Positions 34,501-44,905 of a stretch of 57,601 nt of DNA are shown one piece after another. The notes beneath the pieces were generated by a model. It was not told the DNA's origin and ran no database searches. It saw only the letters and a list, made by a program, of their open reading frames with translations. The stretch lies in contig JADJGZ010000033.1 of assembly GCA_016707785.1 (NCBI GenBank), positions 1-57,601 on the forward strand. The letters run 5' to 3'. The stretch comes from Bacteroidales bacterium (GTDB lineage: Bacteria > Bacteroidota > Bacteroidia > Bacteroidales > UBA4417). The translations under genes and the position numbers were made by a program. The stretch's first letter is position 1; every line of letters begins with the position of its first letter.

Positions 34501-34965
34501 TTAAATGAATAAATTATTCAACTCAGAATAAGAAGGAATCTCTTCTAAGAATTGGTAGGTATTTGCAGTTGGATCAAGAAAACAACAATAGTGGTTTAAT
34601 CCATTAGTGATATAGAAAATACCGGCATTTAGCTGCATATTATATCTTGCAGCCTGATCAAAAGTCTTTTGAGTAATCAAGACAGAGGGTGCTTTACATT
34701 CAATCAATACAATTGGAGTGCCTGAATTATTGAAAGCAACCAGATCAAATCGCTTAACAAGTCCGTTCAGCACGATTTTCTTCTCTACGCCAAGTAAACC
34801 AATCGGAAAACCTTTAATACCCGTAAGATAGGCAATAACATGCTGACGCACCCATTCCTCTGGAGTAAGCCGAACCATTTTTCTCCGGATCGGATCCCAG
34901 ATCATTTGCCGGTCATTCTGTGAGGAAATTCTGAATTGAAAATCTGGAAAATCTAGTGACTGCAT
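34501..34965 (-). CDS. HsdR_N_2 (type I restriction R-subunit N-terminal-like) orphan
   Basis: A 154-residue stand-alone PD-(D/E)xK nuclease-fold protein. Core residues appear in LVKRFDLVAF and IVLIECKAPSV (D...ExK). Residues 20-60 (DPIRRKMVRLTPEEWVRQHV) match the HSDR_N_2 motif. There is no hsdM or hsdS in the window. It is divergent from AMP nucleosidase and close to holA, a frequent neighbourhood in Bacteroidota, which suggests a DNA-maintenance role and not restriction. Confidence 0.82.
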   Translation of the reverse strand: MQSLDFPDFQFRISSQNDRQMIWDPIRRKMVRLTPEEWVRQHVIAYLTGIKGFPIGLLGVEKKIVLNGLVKRFDLVAFNNSGTPIVLIECKAPSVLITQKTFDQAARYNMQLNAGIFYITNGLNHYCCFLDPTANTYQFLEEIPSYSELNNLFI

Positions 34966-35037
34966 GAATACTTTTTGTCAAGATTCAGGTTAAATTTCAA
35001 AATGAAGCCTGTGTATACAAAGATGGATTAAAAAATC

Positions 35038-35045
35038 TAAATTTG
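35038..35045 (+). promoter_or_regulatory. -7 box of the AMP nucleosidase-holA pair
   Basis: TAAATTTG matches TAnnTTTG, 25 bp before the start codon at 35070. Confidence 0.55.
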
Positions 35046-35069
35046 CGTCATATCTGATAATTTCAGCCT

Positions 35070-35840
35070 ATGAAAACGAAAAAGGAGATCGTTGAGAATT
35101 GGTTACCAAGATATACCGGTACTCAATTAGAGGATTTTGGCGAATACATTCTTTTGGTAAACTTTTCAGCCTACCTCGAAGAATTTGCACGAATGAATAA
35201 TGTGGAGATCAAAGGAGCGGGACGTTCGATGCCAAGTGCCACAGCAGGGAACATCACCATGATCAAATTTGGAATGGGAAGTGCTAATGCTGCAACAATA
35301 ATGGATTTATTAGGAGCAATTCATCCAAAAGCCTGTTTATTCCTTGGTAAATGCGGTGGGCTTAAAAGAAAGAATCAACTGGGTGATTTAATTTTGCCCA
35401 TAGCAGCCATAAGAGGAGAAGGAACGTCCAATGATTACTTTCCTCCCGAAGTACCTGCACTCCCGGCATTCAGTCTTCAGAAAGCTATATCAACCTCTAT
35501 CAGGGAACATAGCAGGGACTATTGGACAGGAACCGTTTATACTACCAACCGCAGGGTTTGGGAACATGATAATGAATTCAAGAAGTACCTTCGTTTGACA
35601 AGGGCTATGGCTATTGATCTTGAAACTGCAACTATTTTTGTTGTTGGTTTTGCTAATGAAGTACCAACCGGTGCTTTATTACTGGTTTCTGATCAGCCAA
35701 TGATTTCTTCCGGGGTAAAAACTGAGAACAGTGATAAAATTGTGAATGAGAAATTCATGCATGACCATCTCTCTATTGGTATTGAATCCCTGAAACAAAT
35801 GATTGACAAGCATCTTACCCTGAAACATCTGCATTTCTAA
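35070..35840 (+). CDS. amn: AMP nucleosidase, short bacteroidetal form
   Basis: A 256-residue enzyme that hydrolyses AMP to adenine and ribose 5-phosphate. Its MTA/SAH-nucleosidase-like core is visible as ITMIKFGMGSANAATIMD, LFLGKCGGLK, GEGTSNDY and AIDLETATIFVVGF. The E. coli enzyme is ~480 residues with an extra N-terminal domain; this short form lacks it. holA follows 25 bp downstream. Confidence 0.85.
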   Translation: MKTKKEIVENWLPRYTGTQLEDFGEYILLVNFSAYLEEFARMNNVEIKGAGRSMPSATAGNITMIKFGMGSANAATIMDLLGAIHPKACLFLGKCGGLKRKNQLGDLILPIAAIRGEGTSNDYFPPEVPALPAFSLQKAISTSIREHSRDYWTGTVYTTNRRVWEHDNEFKKYLRLTRAMAIDLETATIFVVGFANEVPTGALLLVSDQPMISSGVKTENSDKIVNEKFMHDHLSIGIESLKQMIDKHLTLKHLHF

Positions 35841-35865
35841 TCAATTTCCTGCATCACCCGACTAC

Positions 35866-36888
35866 ATGATTGCTACTTTCAACCAGTTAAAAAAAGATCT
35901 TCAGACAAAGGATTATCACCCTATCTATATCTTATATGGTGATGAACCCTATTATATAGACCTGATATCGGACTATATGATTGAAAATGTGTTGGATGAA
36001 ACTGAAAAGGCATTTAACCAGGTGGTACTTTATGGCAGAGACACCCCGGCTATCATGCTGGTTGATCAGTGTAAACGTTTCCCGATGATGGGCAATGTGC
36101 AATTGATTGCATTACGAGAAGCACAGGATATGGATGTAAAGAAGGAAGAAAATATCCTGCATTTATTGTCTTATCTAAAGAACCCTTCTCCATCCACTAT
36201 TCTGGTATTAGGATATAAATATAAATCACCAGGAGTTAAAATACTGAATGCAGCGAAAAAGGAAGATAAAAATGTTGTCCTCTTTGAATCAAAGAAAAAG
36301 AAGGAAAACGATTTACCTGTATGGATCAGTGAACAAGCCAAAGAAAATGGCTATAGTATTAATACCAAGGCTTGTATTATGCTAATCGAATTTCTGGGTA
36401 ACAACCTTGAAAAAATTGAGAATGAACTGGGAAAACTCTATATCAACCATCCGAAAACTGAAATAATCACAGAAGCTGTGGTTGAGAAATATATTGGCAT
36501 AAGTAAGGACTACAATATTTTCGAACTTCAACGTGCAATTTCATCAAAGGATGCGTTTAAAGCAAATCAGATTGTTGACTATTTCGCAAATAATCCTAAA
36601 GAAAACTCAATATTCAAAATATTACCCATACTTTTTAACTACTTTACAAAGATCCTATTGCTCCATAGCCTGGAAAATAAGAGTATATCTGATGTCATGA
36701 GTAAATTAGGTACTCATCCCTCTGGTGCGGAGGAGTTTCTAAGAATGGCAAGGAATTATCCCCCTGCCAAGGTCCAGGAAATTCTTTCATGGATAAGGGA
36801 AACCAATACCAGGACTTTAGGGATTGAAAACTATTCGGCTAATGACAGACAGCTATACAGGGAGTTAATTTTCAAGATTCTGCATTAA
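35866..36888 (+). CDS. holA: DNA polymerase III subunit delta
   Basis: A 340-residue clamp-loader subunit that opens the beta clamp. Motifs are YILYGDEPYYIDLISDYM, RFPMMGNVQLIALREAQDM, and the domain III pattern NIFELQRAISSKDAFKANQI and LYRELIFKIL at the end. It has no P-loop, as expected for delta. It is likely co-transcribed with the preceding gene. Confidence 0.88.
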   Translation: MIATFNQLKKDLQTKDYHPIYILYGDEPYYIDLISDYMIENVLDETEKAFNQVVLYGRDTPAIMLVDQCKRFPMMGNVQLIALREAQDMDVKKEENILHLLSYLKNPSPSTILVLGYKYKSPGVKILNAAKKEDKNVVLFESKKKKENDLPVWISEQAKENGYSINTKACIMLIEFLGNNLEKIENELGKLYINHPKTEIITEAVVEKYIGISKDYNIFELQRAISSKDAFKANQIVDYFANNPKENSIFKILPILFNYFTKILLLHSLENKSISDVMSKLGTHPSGAEEFLRMARNYPPAKVQEILSWIRETNTRTLGIENYSANDRQLYRELIFKILH

Positions 36889-36901
36889 ACCGGATGTCGG
36901 T

Positions 36902-38683
36902 TTAGTCCTCTACCCTATTAAATAATCGATCAATCCTGGTGCCATATTTTTCCTGGATAAAAAGTCGTCTTAACTTTAGTGAAGCAGTGAGTTCACCTGT
37001 TTCCACCGTCCATTCCTTATCCAGAATATCAAAGGCTTTGATTTGTTCTGTTGCACCAAAGAACTTATTGAACTTCGAAATTTCTTTTCCAACGCGATTT
37101 TGAATTCGTTCATTCTGAACCATTTCAATATCTGTTGTATAAGGAATTTCCTTACGGGCACACCATGACTTGAGAAAAGCAAAATCGGGGACAATCAAAG
37201 CTGCTGCATATTTCTGGTTTTCACCAACAACAATCAGGGCATCAATGAAATGTGACTCCTTAAATTTATTTTCAATTAATTCCGGGCTGATATATTTTCC
37301 AAAAGAAGTTTTAAAAATCTCTTTTTTCCTGCCGGTTATTTTCAGTTGTCCTTCAGGTTCAATCCGGCCAAGGTCACCGGTATGAAACCAGCCATTGCTA
37401 TCGATAGCGGCGCTTGTGATTTCCGGCTCCTTATAATAACCCATCATGAGACTGGGTCCTTTACATATAATCTCCTGGTCAGGTGCAATCTCGACTTGTA
37501 CATTACTGATCACAGGACCAACTGTGCCAAATTTCACCCCATTTTCTTCAAAATTATTCACAGAAATCACCGGAGAGGTTTCTGTTAATCCATAACCTTC
37601 AAGAACCGGGATTCCAGCGGCCCAGAAAATCCTTGCCAGCCTGGGTTGCAGAGCAGCGCCCCCGGAAACCATGACTTTAAGATTCCCTCCCAATGCAGCA
37701 GACCATTTTGAGAAAACCAATTTGCGGGCAATCTTCAATTTTGCTTCATAGAAAAACCCATTTTGCCCGTACATTTCATATTTTAATCCAAGATGAACCG
37801 CCCAGAAGAAGATCATTCTTTTTATCCCCTTCAGTTTTAACCCATTGGCCATGATCTTATCATAAATCTTCTCGAGTAAACGTGGCACAGTTGAGAGAAT
37901 ATAAGGTTTCATCTCCCGCATGTTGTCCGAGATCGTAGCAATGCTTTCGGCGTAATAAATAGATATTCCGGCATACTGATAAAGGTAAGTAAGCATGCGT
38001 TCATATACATGACAGAGTGGCAGGTAACTAAGCGCTTTGCCTTCATCACCGAAGGGAAGGATATGCTTGCAGGCCATGAAATTTGAAATAATATTCAGAT
38101 GGGAAAGCATTACCCCTTTTGGGTTACCTGTAGTGCCTGAAGTATAGATGATAGTGGCCAGATCAGAAGGTAAAATAGAAGACTTGATATTTTCCAGTTT
38201 CTGCTCTTCAACATTCGCTTTTCCCAGGGAAACAACTTCGGAAAACATTGGAATACCTTCTGTTTCCCTGAAAGCATATACTCCTTTGAGTGTAGGAATT
38301 TCACTAATAATGTGTTCAATTTTCCGGTAAGTATCCCAACCTGAAACGAAAACATACTGAACCTCAGCATGGGCAAGGATATACCTGTAGTCGGACTCGC
38401 TGATAGTTGGATAAACAGGTACATGAATAGCACCCATCTGAAGAATACCCATATCCACAAAATTCCACTCCGGCCTGCTCCCTGAAATGGTAGCAACCTT
38501 ATCGCCTTTCTTTACACCTAAGGCCATCAGACCATAGCTAACCTGTGTTGAAATTGCAATGTAATCATCGATAGAATACTTAACCCATACCCCGGCTTCT
38601 TTGCCGGCAAACAGATCATCTTTCTTAGTGTAAGTATCCCGGATATGTGGAAGCAGGTCGAAAAGACGGGTAACATTGTTCAT
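36902..38683 (-). CDS. Long-chain fatty acid--CoA ligase (AMP-forming)
   Basis: A 593-residue ANL-superfamily synthetase. P-loop TIIYTSGTTGNPKGVMLSH, GYGLTETSPVIS, WFHTGDLGRI and the hinge KITGRKKEIFKTSFGKYISP are all present. It activates fatty acids with ATP and CoA. The ~600-residue long form with an LxxK core fits the FadD/ACSL group common in Bacteroidota. The acyl chain length cannot be told. It converges on holA. Confidence 0.9.
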   Translation of the reverse strand: MNNVTRLFDLLPHIRDTYTKKDDLFAGKEAGVWVKYSIDDYIAISTQVSYGLMALGVKKGDKVATISGSRPEWNFVDMGILQMGAIHVPVYPTISESDYRYILAHAEVQYVFVSGWDTYRKIEHIISEIPTLKGVYAFRETEGIPMFSEVVSLGKANVEEQKLENIKSSILPSDLATIIYTSGTTGNPKGVMLSHLNIISNFMACKHILPFGDEGKALSYLPLCHVYERMLTYLYQYAGISIYYAESIATISDNMREMKPYILSTVPRLLEKIYDKIMANGLKLKGIKRMIFFWAVHLGLKYEMYGQNGFFYEAKLKIARKLVFSKWSAALGGNLKVMVSGGAALQPRLARIFWAAGIPVLEGYGLTETSPVISVNNFEENGVKFGTVGPVISNVQVEIAPDQEIICKGPSLMMGYYKEPEITSAAIDSNGWFHTGDLGRIEPEGQLKITGRKKEIFKTSFGKYISPELIENKFKESHFIDALIVVGENQKYAAALIVPDFAFLKSWCARKEIPYTTDIEMVQNERIQNRVGKEISKFNKFFGATEQIKAFDILDKEWTVETGELTASLKLRRLFIQEKYGTRIDRLFNRVED

Positions 38684-38988
38684 CAGGTTTCCTTATTTAG
38701 GTGTCATGTCTGCCGAACCGCAATGATAATACCCCGTTTATAAGCCTTTGGCCCGAAATATCATTTTCGCAAATTCAGTTATTTTGTAGTTTCAAGAGAT
38801 GCAAAATTCACAGAATGAAATAGCAACGGTATAAAAATACAAATTCCAACTAAACACATATAAAAATGTTCATATATTTTTAACATTCAGAATTAAAACC
38901 TGGGGGATGATCGAGTAATAGCAAGAACCTTTTCAGCACTATTCTGAAAAAATCGATTCCGGTAAAGAAGTATATCCTTTCTAAAAAA
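38684..38988. other. 305-bp AT-rich gap between SDR and acyl-CoA ligase genes
   Basis: I see no ORF of note, no hairpin terminator and no TAnnTTTG box on either strand. The stretch is A/T rich and presumably holds the promoter of the ligase gene in a form I cannot recognise. Confidence 0.5.
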
Positions 38989-39750
38989 CTACAGATTCTT
39001 ATCGAAATAAGCAGGACTTGCCTGGGCAGCAGGCATAATCACAAGGTCATTTACATTTACATGAGGAGGAAGTCCTGCGATCCAGGTTGCAGCTTCGGCA
39101 ATATCATGCCCAGTTAGAGGGGTGAAACCTTTATAGACATTGGCAGCCAACTCCTTGTCACCTTTGAACCTTACTTCAGAGAACTCAGTCTCTACTGCGC
39201 CGGGTGCTATTTGTGATACCTTGATTCCTTTTGCGAGAAGGTCAATACGCATCGCTTTTGTCAATGCATCCACGGCAAACTTTGTCGCACAATATACATT
39301 GCCCTTTGGATAAACTTCCTTCCCTGCAATTGAACCAATGTTAATAATATGTCCTTTCCCATTTTCAATCATCCAGGGAACTACTTTTCTACTCACATAA
39401 AGAAGTCCTTTAATATTGGTATCAATCATTATATCCCAATCATCTACTTGTCCTTCCTGCAGATGATTTAATCCCAGAGAAAGTCCGGCATTATTGATCA
39501 ATACATCAACCGATCGCCAATCCGCGGGGACTGAATCCAATGCTTCTTCAACCATTTTTCGATCTTTCACATCAAAAATCAAAGGCAATACCTGGACATT
39601 AAATTGTTCTCTTAATTCTTCAGCAATTTTATTAAGACGGTCTGCCCTTCTTCCGGTAATTATCAATCGGTCATTCAATCCAGCAAAGGAGAAGGCACAT
39701 TCTTTACCAATGCCACTTGTAGCTCCGGTTATTAAAATAGTTCTATTCAT
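38989..39750 (-). CDS. SDR-family NAD(P)-dependent oxidoreductase (YdfG-like)
   Basis: A 253-residue Rossmann protein. TGATSGIGKECA is the cofactor motif, NNAGLSLG the NNAG motif, and catalytic Ser in IINIGSIAGKE pairs with YCATKFAVDALT (YxxxK). The Arg in GRRADRLNKI after beta-2 favours NADP. The sequence reads like the YdfG/3-hydroxy-acid dehydrogenase group, but the substrate is inference. Confidence 0.88.
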   Translation of the reverse strand: MNRTILITGATSGIGKECAFSFAGLNDRLIITGRRADRLNKIAEELREQFNVQVLPLIFDVKDRKMVEEALDSVPADWRSVDVLINNAGLSLGLNHLQEGQVDDWDIMIDTNIKGLLYVSRKVVPWMIENGKGHIINIGSIAGKEVYPKGNVYCATKFAVDALTKAMRIDLLAKGIKVSQIAPGAVETEFSEVRFKGDKELAANVYKGFTPLTGHDIAEAATWIAGLPPHVNVNDLVIMPAAQASPAYFDKNL

Positions 39751-39914
39751 CCTGGATCAGCTGTTAGTGATTAAATCGTAAGAAATTGAGTATGCTAAAA
39801 AAATAAGTAAATATCAATTGGAGAGCACCATGGGCTCTATCGGTAATCGTCCTGTATGGTTTATAACAACTGGAATCGGGAACCTGATCCGGAAGAATCG
39901 GAGTCCGGTGTATG

Positions 39915-40619
39915 TTATACCAGGCTTAAAGCCAACTGACTCATCTGGTTGAAGTTGAATTGACGCTCAGTGGCACTAACATGTTCACCTGTAAGAAGAT
40001 GATCGCTAACCGTTAGAAGTGATAATGCATCCACTTGGTGCCGGGCAGCAAGCAAATACAATCCGGCGGATTCCATCTCAACAGCAAGAGTACCATGCCT
40101 GCGCCATAGTGCATAACTATCACCCAACTCTGGATCATGATAAAAGAGGTCAGAAGAAAGAATGTTACCTGCTTTTAGTTCCAGTCCCATTTCCCTGGCA
40201 TTTTCATTTGCTTTTAAAGCGAGCTGAAAGCTTGCTGTAGGGGCAAAAGTCATACCGGGGAATGCTCTCCCAACGGCTGCAGAATCGGTGGAAGCGCTGA
40301 CTGCCATGATTAGATCGCGGACATGAATATCTTCTCTGATTCCTCCACAGGTACCAACCCTTACCAGGGTTTTGACTCCGTAATCATTGATCAGTTCGCT
40401 TACATAGATCATCAGCGATGGTAGTCCCATGCCTGTACCCTGAACTGAAACTCTTTTTCCTTTATAGTAACCAGTAAAACCAAGCATACCGCGTACATTA
40501 TTGTAGCAGACAGCTTGTTCGAGTTGGTTTTCAGCTATATGTTTAGCCCTGAGGGGATCTCCCGGTAGAAGAATAAAATCTGCTATATCGCCGGGTTTTG
40601 CTTCAATGTGGATGCTCAT
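39915..40619 (-). CDS. deoD: Purine-nucleoside phosphorylase, hexameric DeoD type
   Basis: A 234-residue enzyme that phosphorolyses purine nucleosides to bases and (deoxy)ribose 1-phosphate. PGDPLRAKHIAE, RVGTCGGIREDI and AVEMESAGLYLLAA are typical DeoD motifs, and SDHL near the C-terminus holds the catalytic Asp. It has its own -7 box at 40639-40646. With AMP nucleosidase it forms a purine salvage capacity, but the two are not linked in one operon. Confidence 0.94.
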   Translation of the reverse strand: MSIHIEAKPGDIADFILLPGDPLRAKHIAENQLEQAVCYNNVRGMLGFTGYYKGKRVSVQGTGMGLPSLMIYVSELINDYGVKTLVRVGTCGGIREDIHVRDLIMAVSASTDSAAVGRAFPGMTFAPTASFQLALKANENAREMGLELKAGNILSSDLFYHDPELGDSYALWRRHGTLAVEMESAGLYLLAARHQVDALSLLTVSDHLLTGEHVSATERQFNFNQMSQLALSLV

Positions 40620-40638
40620 ATTCTGTTAAAAATGTGCG

Positions 40639-40646
40639 CAAAGATA
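40639..40646 (-). promoter_or_regulatory. -7 box of deoD
   Basis: Minus-strand TATCTTTG matches TAnnTTTG, 20 bp before the deoD start codon. Confidence 0.55.
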
Positions 40647-40803
40647 CACACAATAGATTCTCTACCTAATTTCTATACTCCTGATATTTCTGTTTCCAAA
40701 CCTGTTTTGGGCTGATCCCCGAAATAAAAGAAGTTGCGACAAATTAAATTAAGGCGAAAGATTCTTCATGAAAGACAATCTCCTCCTTTTCCAGTAGTAT
40801 TAA

Positions 40804-43800
40804 TTATGATTGTTTCCGGATCCATTCCCTGGCATTAACAAAAGCCTCTATCCATGGACTTACCTGGTCATTTTTCCTGTCGTTAGGGTAATACCCCCAT
40901 TGCCATGGATACACAGATCTTTCAAGGTGTGGCATAATTGCCAGATGCCTGCCATTTTCAGAAGCAAGACATGCTGCATCATACATCGAACCATTAGGAT
41001 TCCCGGGGAAATCATGATAGGAATAAGTTGCAGGAATTTTGTAAGCGGATGACTCATAAGGGAACCAGAACTTCCCTTCTCCGTGGGCTACCCAAATTCC
41101 CAGGGTAGAACCAGCCAATGAAGAAAGCATCACTGTGTTATTTTGCTGGATATCAATAGTGAGGAAATTTGATTCATACTTATGGGTATCATTATGCAAC
41201 ATCCTTGGCTTCTGCTCATGATCAGGATTCAACAATCCAAGTTCAATCATCAGCTGGCATCCATTGCACACACCCAAAGAAAGAGTATCCTCCCTTTTAA
41301 AGAAATCCTCCAGCGCTTTTCTTGCCTTCTCATTATATTGAAATGCACCAGCCCATCCTTTTGCCGAACCCAATACATCACTATTTGAAAATCCCCCAAC
41401 AAAAACAATCATTTGAATATCCTCCAGGTTTTCTCTGCCTGTTACAAGATCTGTCATATGGACATCTTTAACATCAAACCCGGCAAGGTGTAATGACCAG
41501 GCCATTTCACGATCGCCATTGGATCCTTTTTCACGGATGATTGCTGCCTTTAACCCTGTGGGTATTCTCCGGGATGATTCGAGGGTGTATGATTCAAGAC
41601 TCCCCATGAAATGATCAGGAAAATTGAAATTTCTTTCCTGTAGCTTATAATTGGCGAATCGCTCCTTTGCCTTTTGTTCACCACTTTGTATTCTATCCAA
41701 AAGGGCAGAAGACAGGAACCAGTCATCACGCAGGGAATCAATTTCGAAACTGTATTGTTCGGCATTATTCTCAATCTGCAATAACCTCTGAGGAGAAGGA
41801 GTACCTAATACAATATAATTAACTGCTTTTTCATGTAGAAATACTGTAGCAAAATCCAGGTCATTCACCTGAATAACTACCCCAGGATTTTCTGAGAATA
41901 ACTTTGTGATCAAATCATGACCTCCCAATTCATCCAGACGGAGAGACAGTCCGACACCCGGGCTGCTAAAGGTCATTTCCAACAGGGTTGTAATCAATCC
42001 CCCGGAAGAAATATCGTGCCCGGAAATGATGATTCCTTTTCGAATCAAATCCTGTATGGCATTAAATGCAGTTTTTACATAAGCTGGGTCTGCCGCATCA
42101 GGAGCTACACGACCGATCTGATTAAGGGACTGTGCAAAGCTACTGCCACCCAATTCAAAAGAGTTTCCTGAGAAGCTTATGTATAGAATTGAAGAAGTGA
42201 ACTTAGGTTGAATAACAGGTGTGATGCATTTAGTGATATCCTCAACTTCTGCAACAGCAGTAATAATCACGGTACCAGGTGCTAATACAGCATTTCCATC
42301 AGGATACTTCTGTGTCATTGACAAGGAATCCTTTCCTGTAGGAATATTGATACCCAGCCCAATAGCGTATTCAGAGGAAGCCTGGACAGCTTCATATAGC
42401 CTTGCATCTTCACCTTTATTCTTACATGGCCACATCCAATTGGCACTGAGTGAAATACTTTCCAGTCCCCCATTGAGCGGAGCCCATACAATATTGGTCA
42501 GAGCCTCTGCAATGGCAAGACGTGACCCCTTTGCGGGATCAATGATTCCGCTTACAGGAGCATGCCCAAGGGAGGTTGCAATGCCTTTCTTACCCTGAAA
42601 ATCCATTGCCACCACACCACAATTATTTAAAGGTAATTGAAGTGAGCCAGCACATTGTTGCAATGCAATACGACCTGTTACAGAACGGTCCACCTTGTTG
42701 GTAAGCCAATCCTTGCAGGCTACTGCTTCCATCTGCAGTACATCCTTAAGGTAAGTCATTATCATTGCCGGATCATAAGTAATCGCCGGAAAATTCTGAG
42801 TTACAGTTTCATCTTTGATAATGGTGCGGGGTGGTTTTCCAAATAGATATTCCAATTTCAGATCCAGGGGTTTGTTGCCATTACCAGGGTCCTGAAAGGT
42901 AAATTGCATATCTCCCGTGATGTGTCCAACATTATAAAATGGAGCTCTCTCCCTTTGTGATACATCCGACAATAAAGAAGCATGATTTTGGTCAATCACT
43001 AATCCCATTCGTTCCTGGGATTCATTTCCAATGATCTCCTTTGCTGAAAGAGTAGGATCTCCAACTGGAAGTTCAGTCAGATTAATTACACCACCTTGCT
43101 CTTCAACAAGTTCTGAAAGGGAGTTTAAATGTCCCCCTGCTCCATGGTCATGGACAGAGATGATCGGATTTTCATTGCTTTCAGCCAATGCTCTGATGGC
43201 ATTATAAACCCTTTTCTGCATTTCAGGATTGGAGCGCTGAATAGCGTTTAATTCAATACCGCTATGATATTCGCCAGTCGCCACTGAAGATACAGCACCA
43301 CCGCCCATTCCAATGCGATAGTTATCACCCCCCATTACAACAACCAGGTCTCCAGGCTGAGGGTGGCCTTTTTGACTATCCTTCTTTTTAGCATAACCAA
43401 TCCCTCCTGCTAACATGATTACTTTATCATAACCATATTTATGAAAGGATTCCAGATGTTCGAAAGTAAGAACCGAACCACATATCAGGGGCTGTCCGAA
43501 TTTATTGCCAAAGTCGCTGGCTCCATTGGAAGCTTTAATGAGAATTTCTTCAGGAGTTTGGTATAACCAAGGCCTGGGAAGTAATCCGGATTCCCATTTG
43601 CGATTGCCGGAAGTCCTGGGATAAGATGTCATATAAACGGCTGTTCCTGCTATAGGAATTGAGCCTTTACCGCCAGCCATTCGGTCGCGGATTTCTCCGC
43701 CTGAACCTGTGGCTGCCCCATTAAACGGCTCCACCGTTGTGGGGAAATTATGGGTTTCAGCTTTTAAAGAAATTACTGTATCTATTTCGCGTATCTCAAA

Positions 43801-44493
43801 AAAGTCAGGTTTATCGGGACTGGCAGGAGCAAACTGCTCAGATTTGGGCCCTTCAATAAAGGCAACATTATCCTTATAAGCAGAAACTATTCTTCCCGGA
43901 TGAGCCTTTGAAGTATTCCGGATCATCTGGAAAAGGCTGTTTCCCTTCTCTTCTCCGTCAATAATAAAGGATCCGTTAAATATTTTATGGCGGCAATGTT
44001 CTGAATTTACCTGGGAGAAACCAAAAACTTCACTATCCGTAAGGCTTCTATCCAGCTTAACGCTAACCTCTTCCAGGTAGGCAACTTCTTCTTCGCTGAG
44101 TGCAAGACCTTCTTTAAGATTATATGCTGCAATATCAGTAATCATCAGGATTTCGTCCGGATTTTTATTCACTTGAAAAATATCCTGAGAAAGTCCCTCG
44201 TACATGCGTTCAAGCATTGGGTCAAAGGTAGCAGCAGGTGAAGCCGCTTCCCTGAATTCTTCGATCCTGATAATCCCGGATATACCCATTGTTTGTGTAA
44301 TCTCAACGGCATTGGTACTCCAGGGAGTAATCATTTCACGACGGGGCCCAATAAAAAACCCGGCTACTGATTGTTCCTTCAAGAGCCGGGCGTCGCTGAA
44401 TAACCATTCCAGTTTTTGAAAATCATCATTCGCTGGTTCACCTGAATACTGCACAGCATATAGGTTACCTGAATTTCGAAAATATAAGATCAT
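40804..44493 (-). CDS. purL: Phosphoribosylformylglycinamidine synthase, single-chain
   Basis: A 1229-residue large-type FGAM synthase for purine biosynthesis. The FGAM domains show SVHDHGAGGHLNSLSELVEE, KAETHNFPTTVEPFNGAATG and GGGAVSS. The C-terminal glutaminase has catalytic Cys at about 1076 in SLGVCNGCQ, with WVAHGEGKF and a downstream His. The single-chain length rules out the split PurS/PurL/PurQ form. A -7 box lies at 44514-44521. No T-box or purine riboswitch was recognised in the leader. Confidence 0.97.
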   Translation of the reverse strand: MILYFRNSGNLYAVQYSGEPANDDFQKLEWLFSDARLLKEQSVAGFFIGPRREMITPWSTNAVEITQTMGISGIIRIEEFREAASPAATFDPMLERMYEGLSQDIFQVNKNPDEILMITDIAAYNLKEGLALSEEEVAYLEEVSVKLDRSLTDSEVFGFSQVNSEHCRHKIFNGSFIIDGEEKGNSLFQMIRNTSKAHPGRIVSAYKDNVAFIEGPKSEQFAPASPDKPDFFEIREIDTVISLKAETHNFPTTVEPFNGAATGSGGEIRDRMAGGKGSIPIAGTAVYMTSYPRTSGNRKWESGLLPRPWLYQTPEEILIKASNGASDFGNKFGQPLICGSVLTFEHLESFHKYGYDKVIMLAGGIGYAKKKDSQKGHPQPGDLVVVMGGDNYRIGMGGGAVSSVATGEYHSGIELNAIQRSNPEMQKRVYNAIRALAESNENPIISVHDHGAGGHLNSLSELVEEQGGVINLTELPVGDPTLSAKEIIGNESQERMGLVIDQNHASLLSDVSQRERAPFYNVGHITGDMQFTFQDPGNGNKPLDLKLEYLFGKPPRTIIKDETVTQNFPAITYDPAMIMTYLKDVLQMEAVACKDWLTNKVDRSVTGRIALQQCAGSLQLPLNNCGVVAMDFQGKKGIATSLGHAPVSGIIDPAKGSRLAIAEALTNIVWAPLNGGLESISLSANWMWPCKNKGEDARLYEAVQASSEYAIGLGINIPTGKDSLSMTQKYPDGNAVLAPGTVIITAVAEVEDITKCITPVIQPKFTSSILYISFSGNSFELGGSSFAQSLNQIGRVAPDAADPAYVKTAFNAIQDLIRKGIIISGHDISSGGLITTLLEMTFSSPGVGLSLRLDELGGHDLITKLFSENPGVVIQVNDLDFATVFLHEKAVNYIVLGTPSPQRLLQIENNAEQYSFEIDSLRDDWFLSSALLDRIQSGEQKAKERFANYKLQERNFNFPDHFMGSLESYTLESSRRIPTGLKAAIIREKGSNGDREMAWSLHLAGFDVKDVHMTDLVTGRENLEDIQMIVFVGGFSNSDVLGSAKGWAGAFQYNEKARKALEDFFKREDTLSLGVCNGCQLMIELGLLNPDHEQKPRMLHNDTHKYESNFLTIDIQQNNTVMLSSLAGSTLGIWVAHGEGKFWFPYESSAYKIPATYSYHDFPGNPNGSMYDAACLASENGRHLAIMPHLERSVYPWQWGYYPNDRKNDQVSPWIEAFVNAREWIRKQS

Positions 44494-44513
44494 AGAGGGA
44501 TTGTTTCAGAATG

Positions 44514-44521
44514 CAAAGATA
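44514..44521 (-). promoter_or_regulatory. -7 box of purL
   Basis: Minus-strand TATCTTTG matches TAnnTTTG, 21 bp before the purL start codon. The short leader leaves no room for a purine riboswitch. Confidence 0.55.
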
Positions 44522-44905
44522 GGAAATCTGAAAACCTGAGAGGCATTAAATTTGGAACCAAAGCCTCAATCGATCCGCAGAGTGCCAGCAATTGAGTATC
44601 CTATTCAAATAAGGAAAACTTATGCAGATTAACACTAAAACCATCTGAAAGATGCATTAAACATCGTTATTATCATTATATAATATATCTGACAAGGCCT
44701 TACAGAATAATACAGGAGATAAAAAGCCAAAGACAAATCCAATAATACAAACATTTTACTGATTTTGTCAATCATATGATAGATTTTTTATCTAAATAAA
44801 TGCAATAATCATCTAAAAACACCACCCTTTCCTGTAAAACAGGGAAGAAAACTCATTTATTCCTGATTATTAGCTACTTCATGTAATTTGAGAGAATAAT
44901 AGGAG
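44522..44905. other. 384-bp intergenic stretch between divergent purL and the DEAD-box gene
   Basis: AT-rich sequence with no ORF, tRNA or clear hairpin that I can identify. The promoters of the flanking genes sit at its two ends. Confidence 0.5.

Noticed and set aside
34501..34965. Type I restriction-modification locus
   Set aside because: Only an N-terminal R-like domain is present, with no helicase, hsdM or hsdS.
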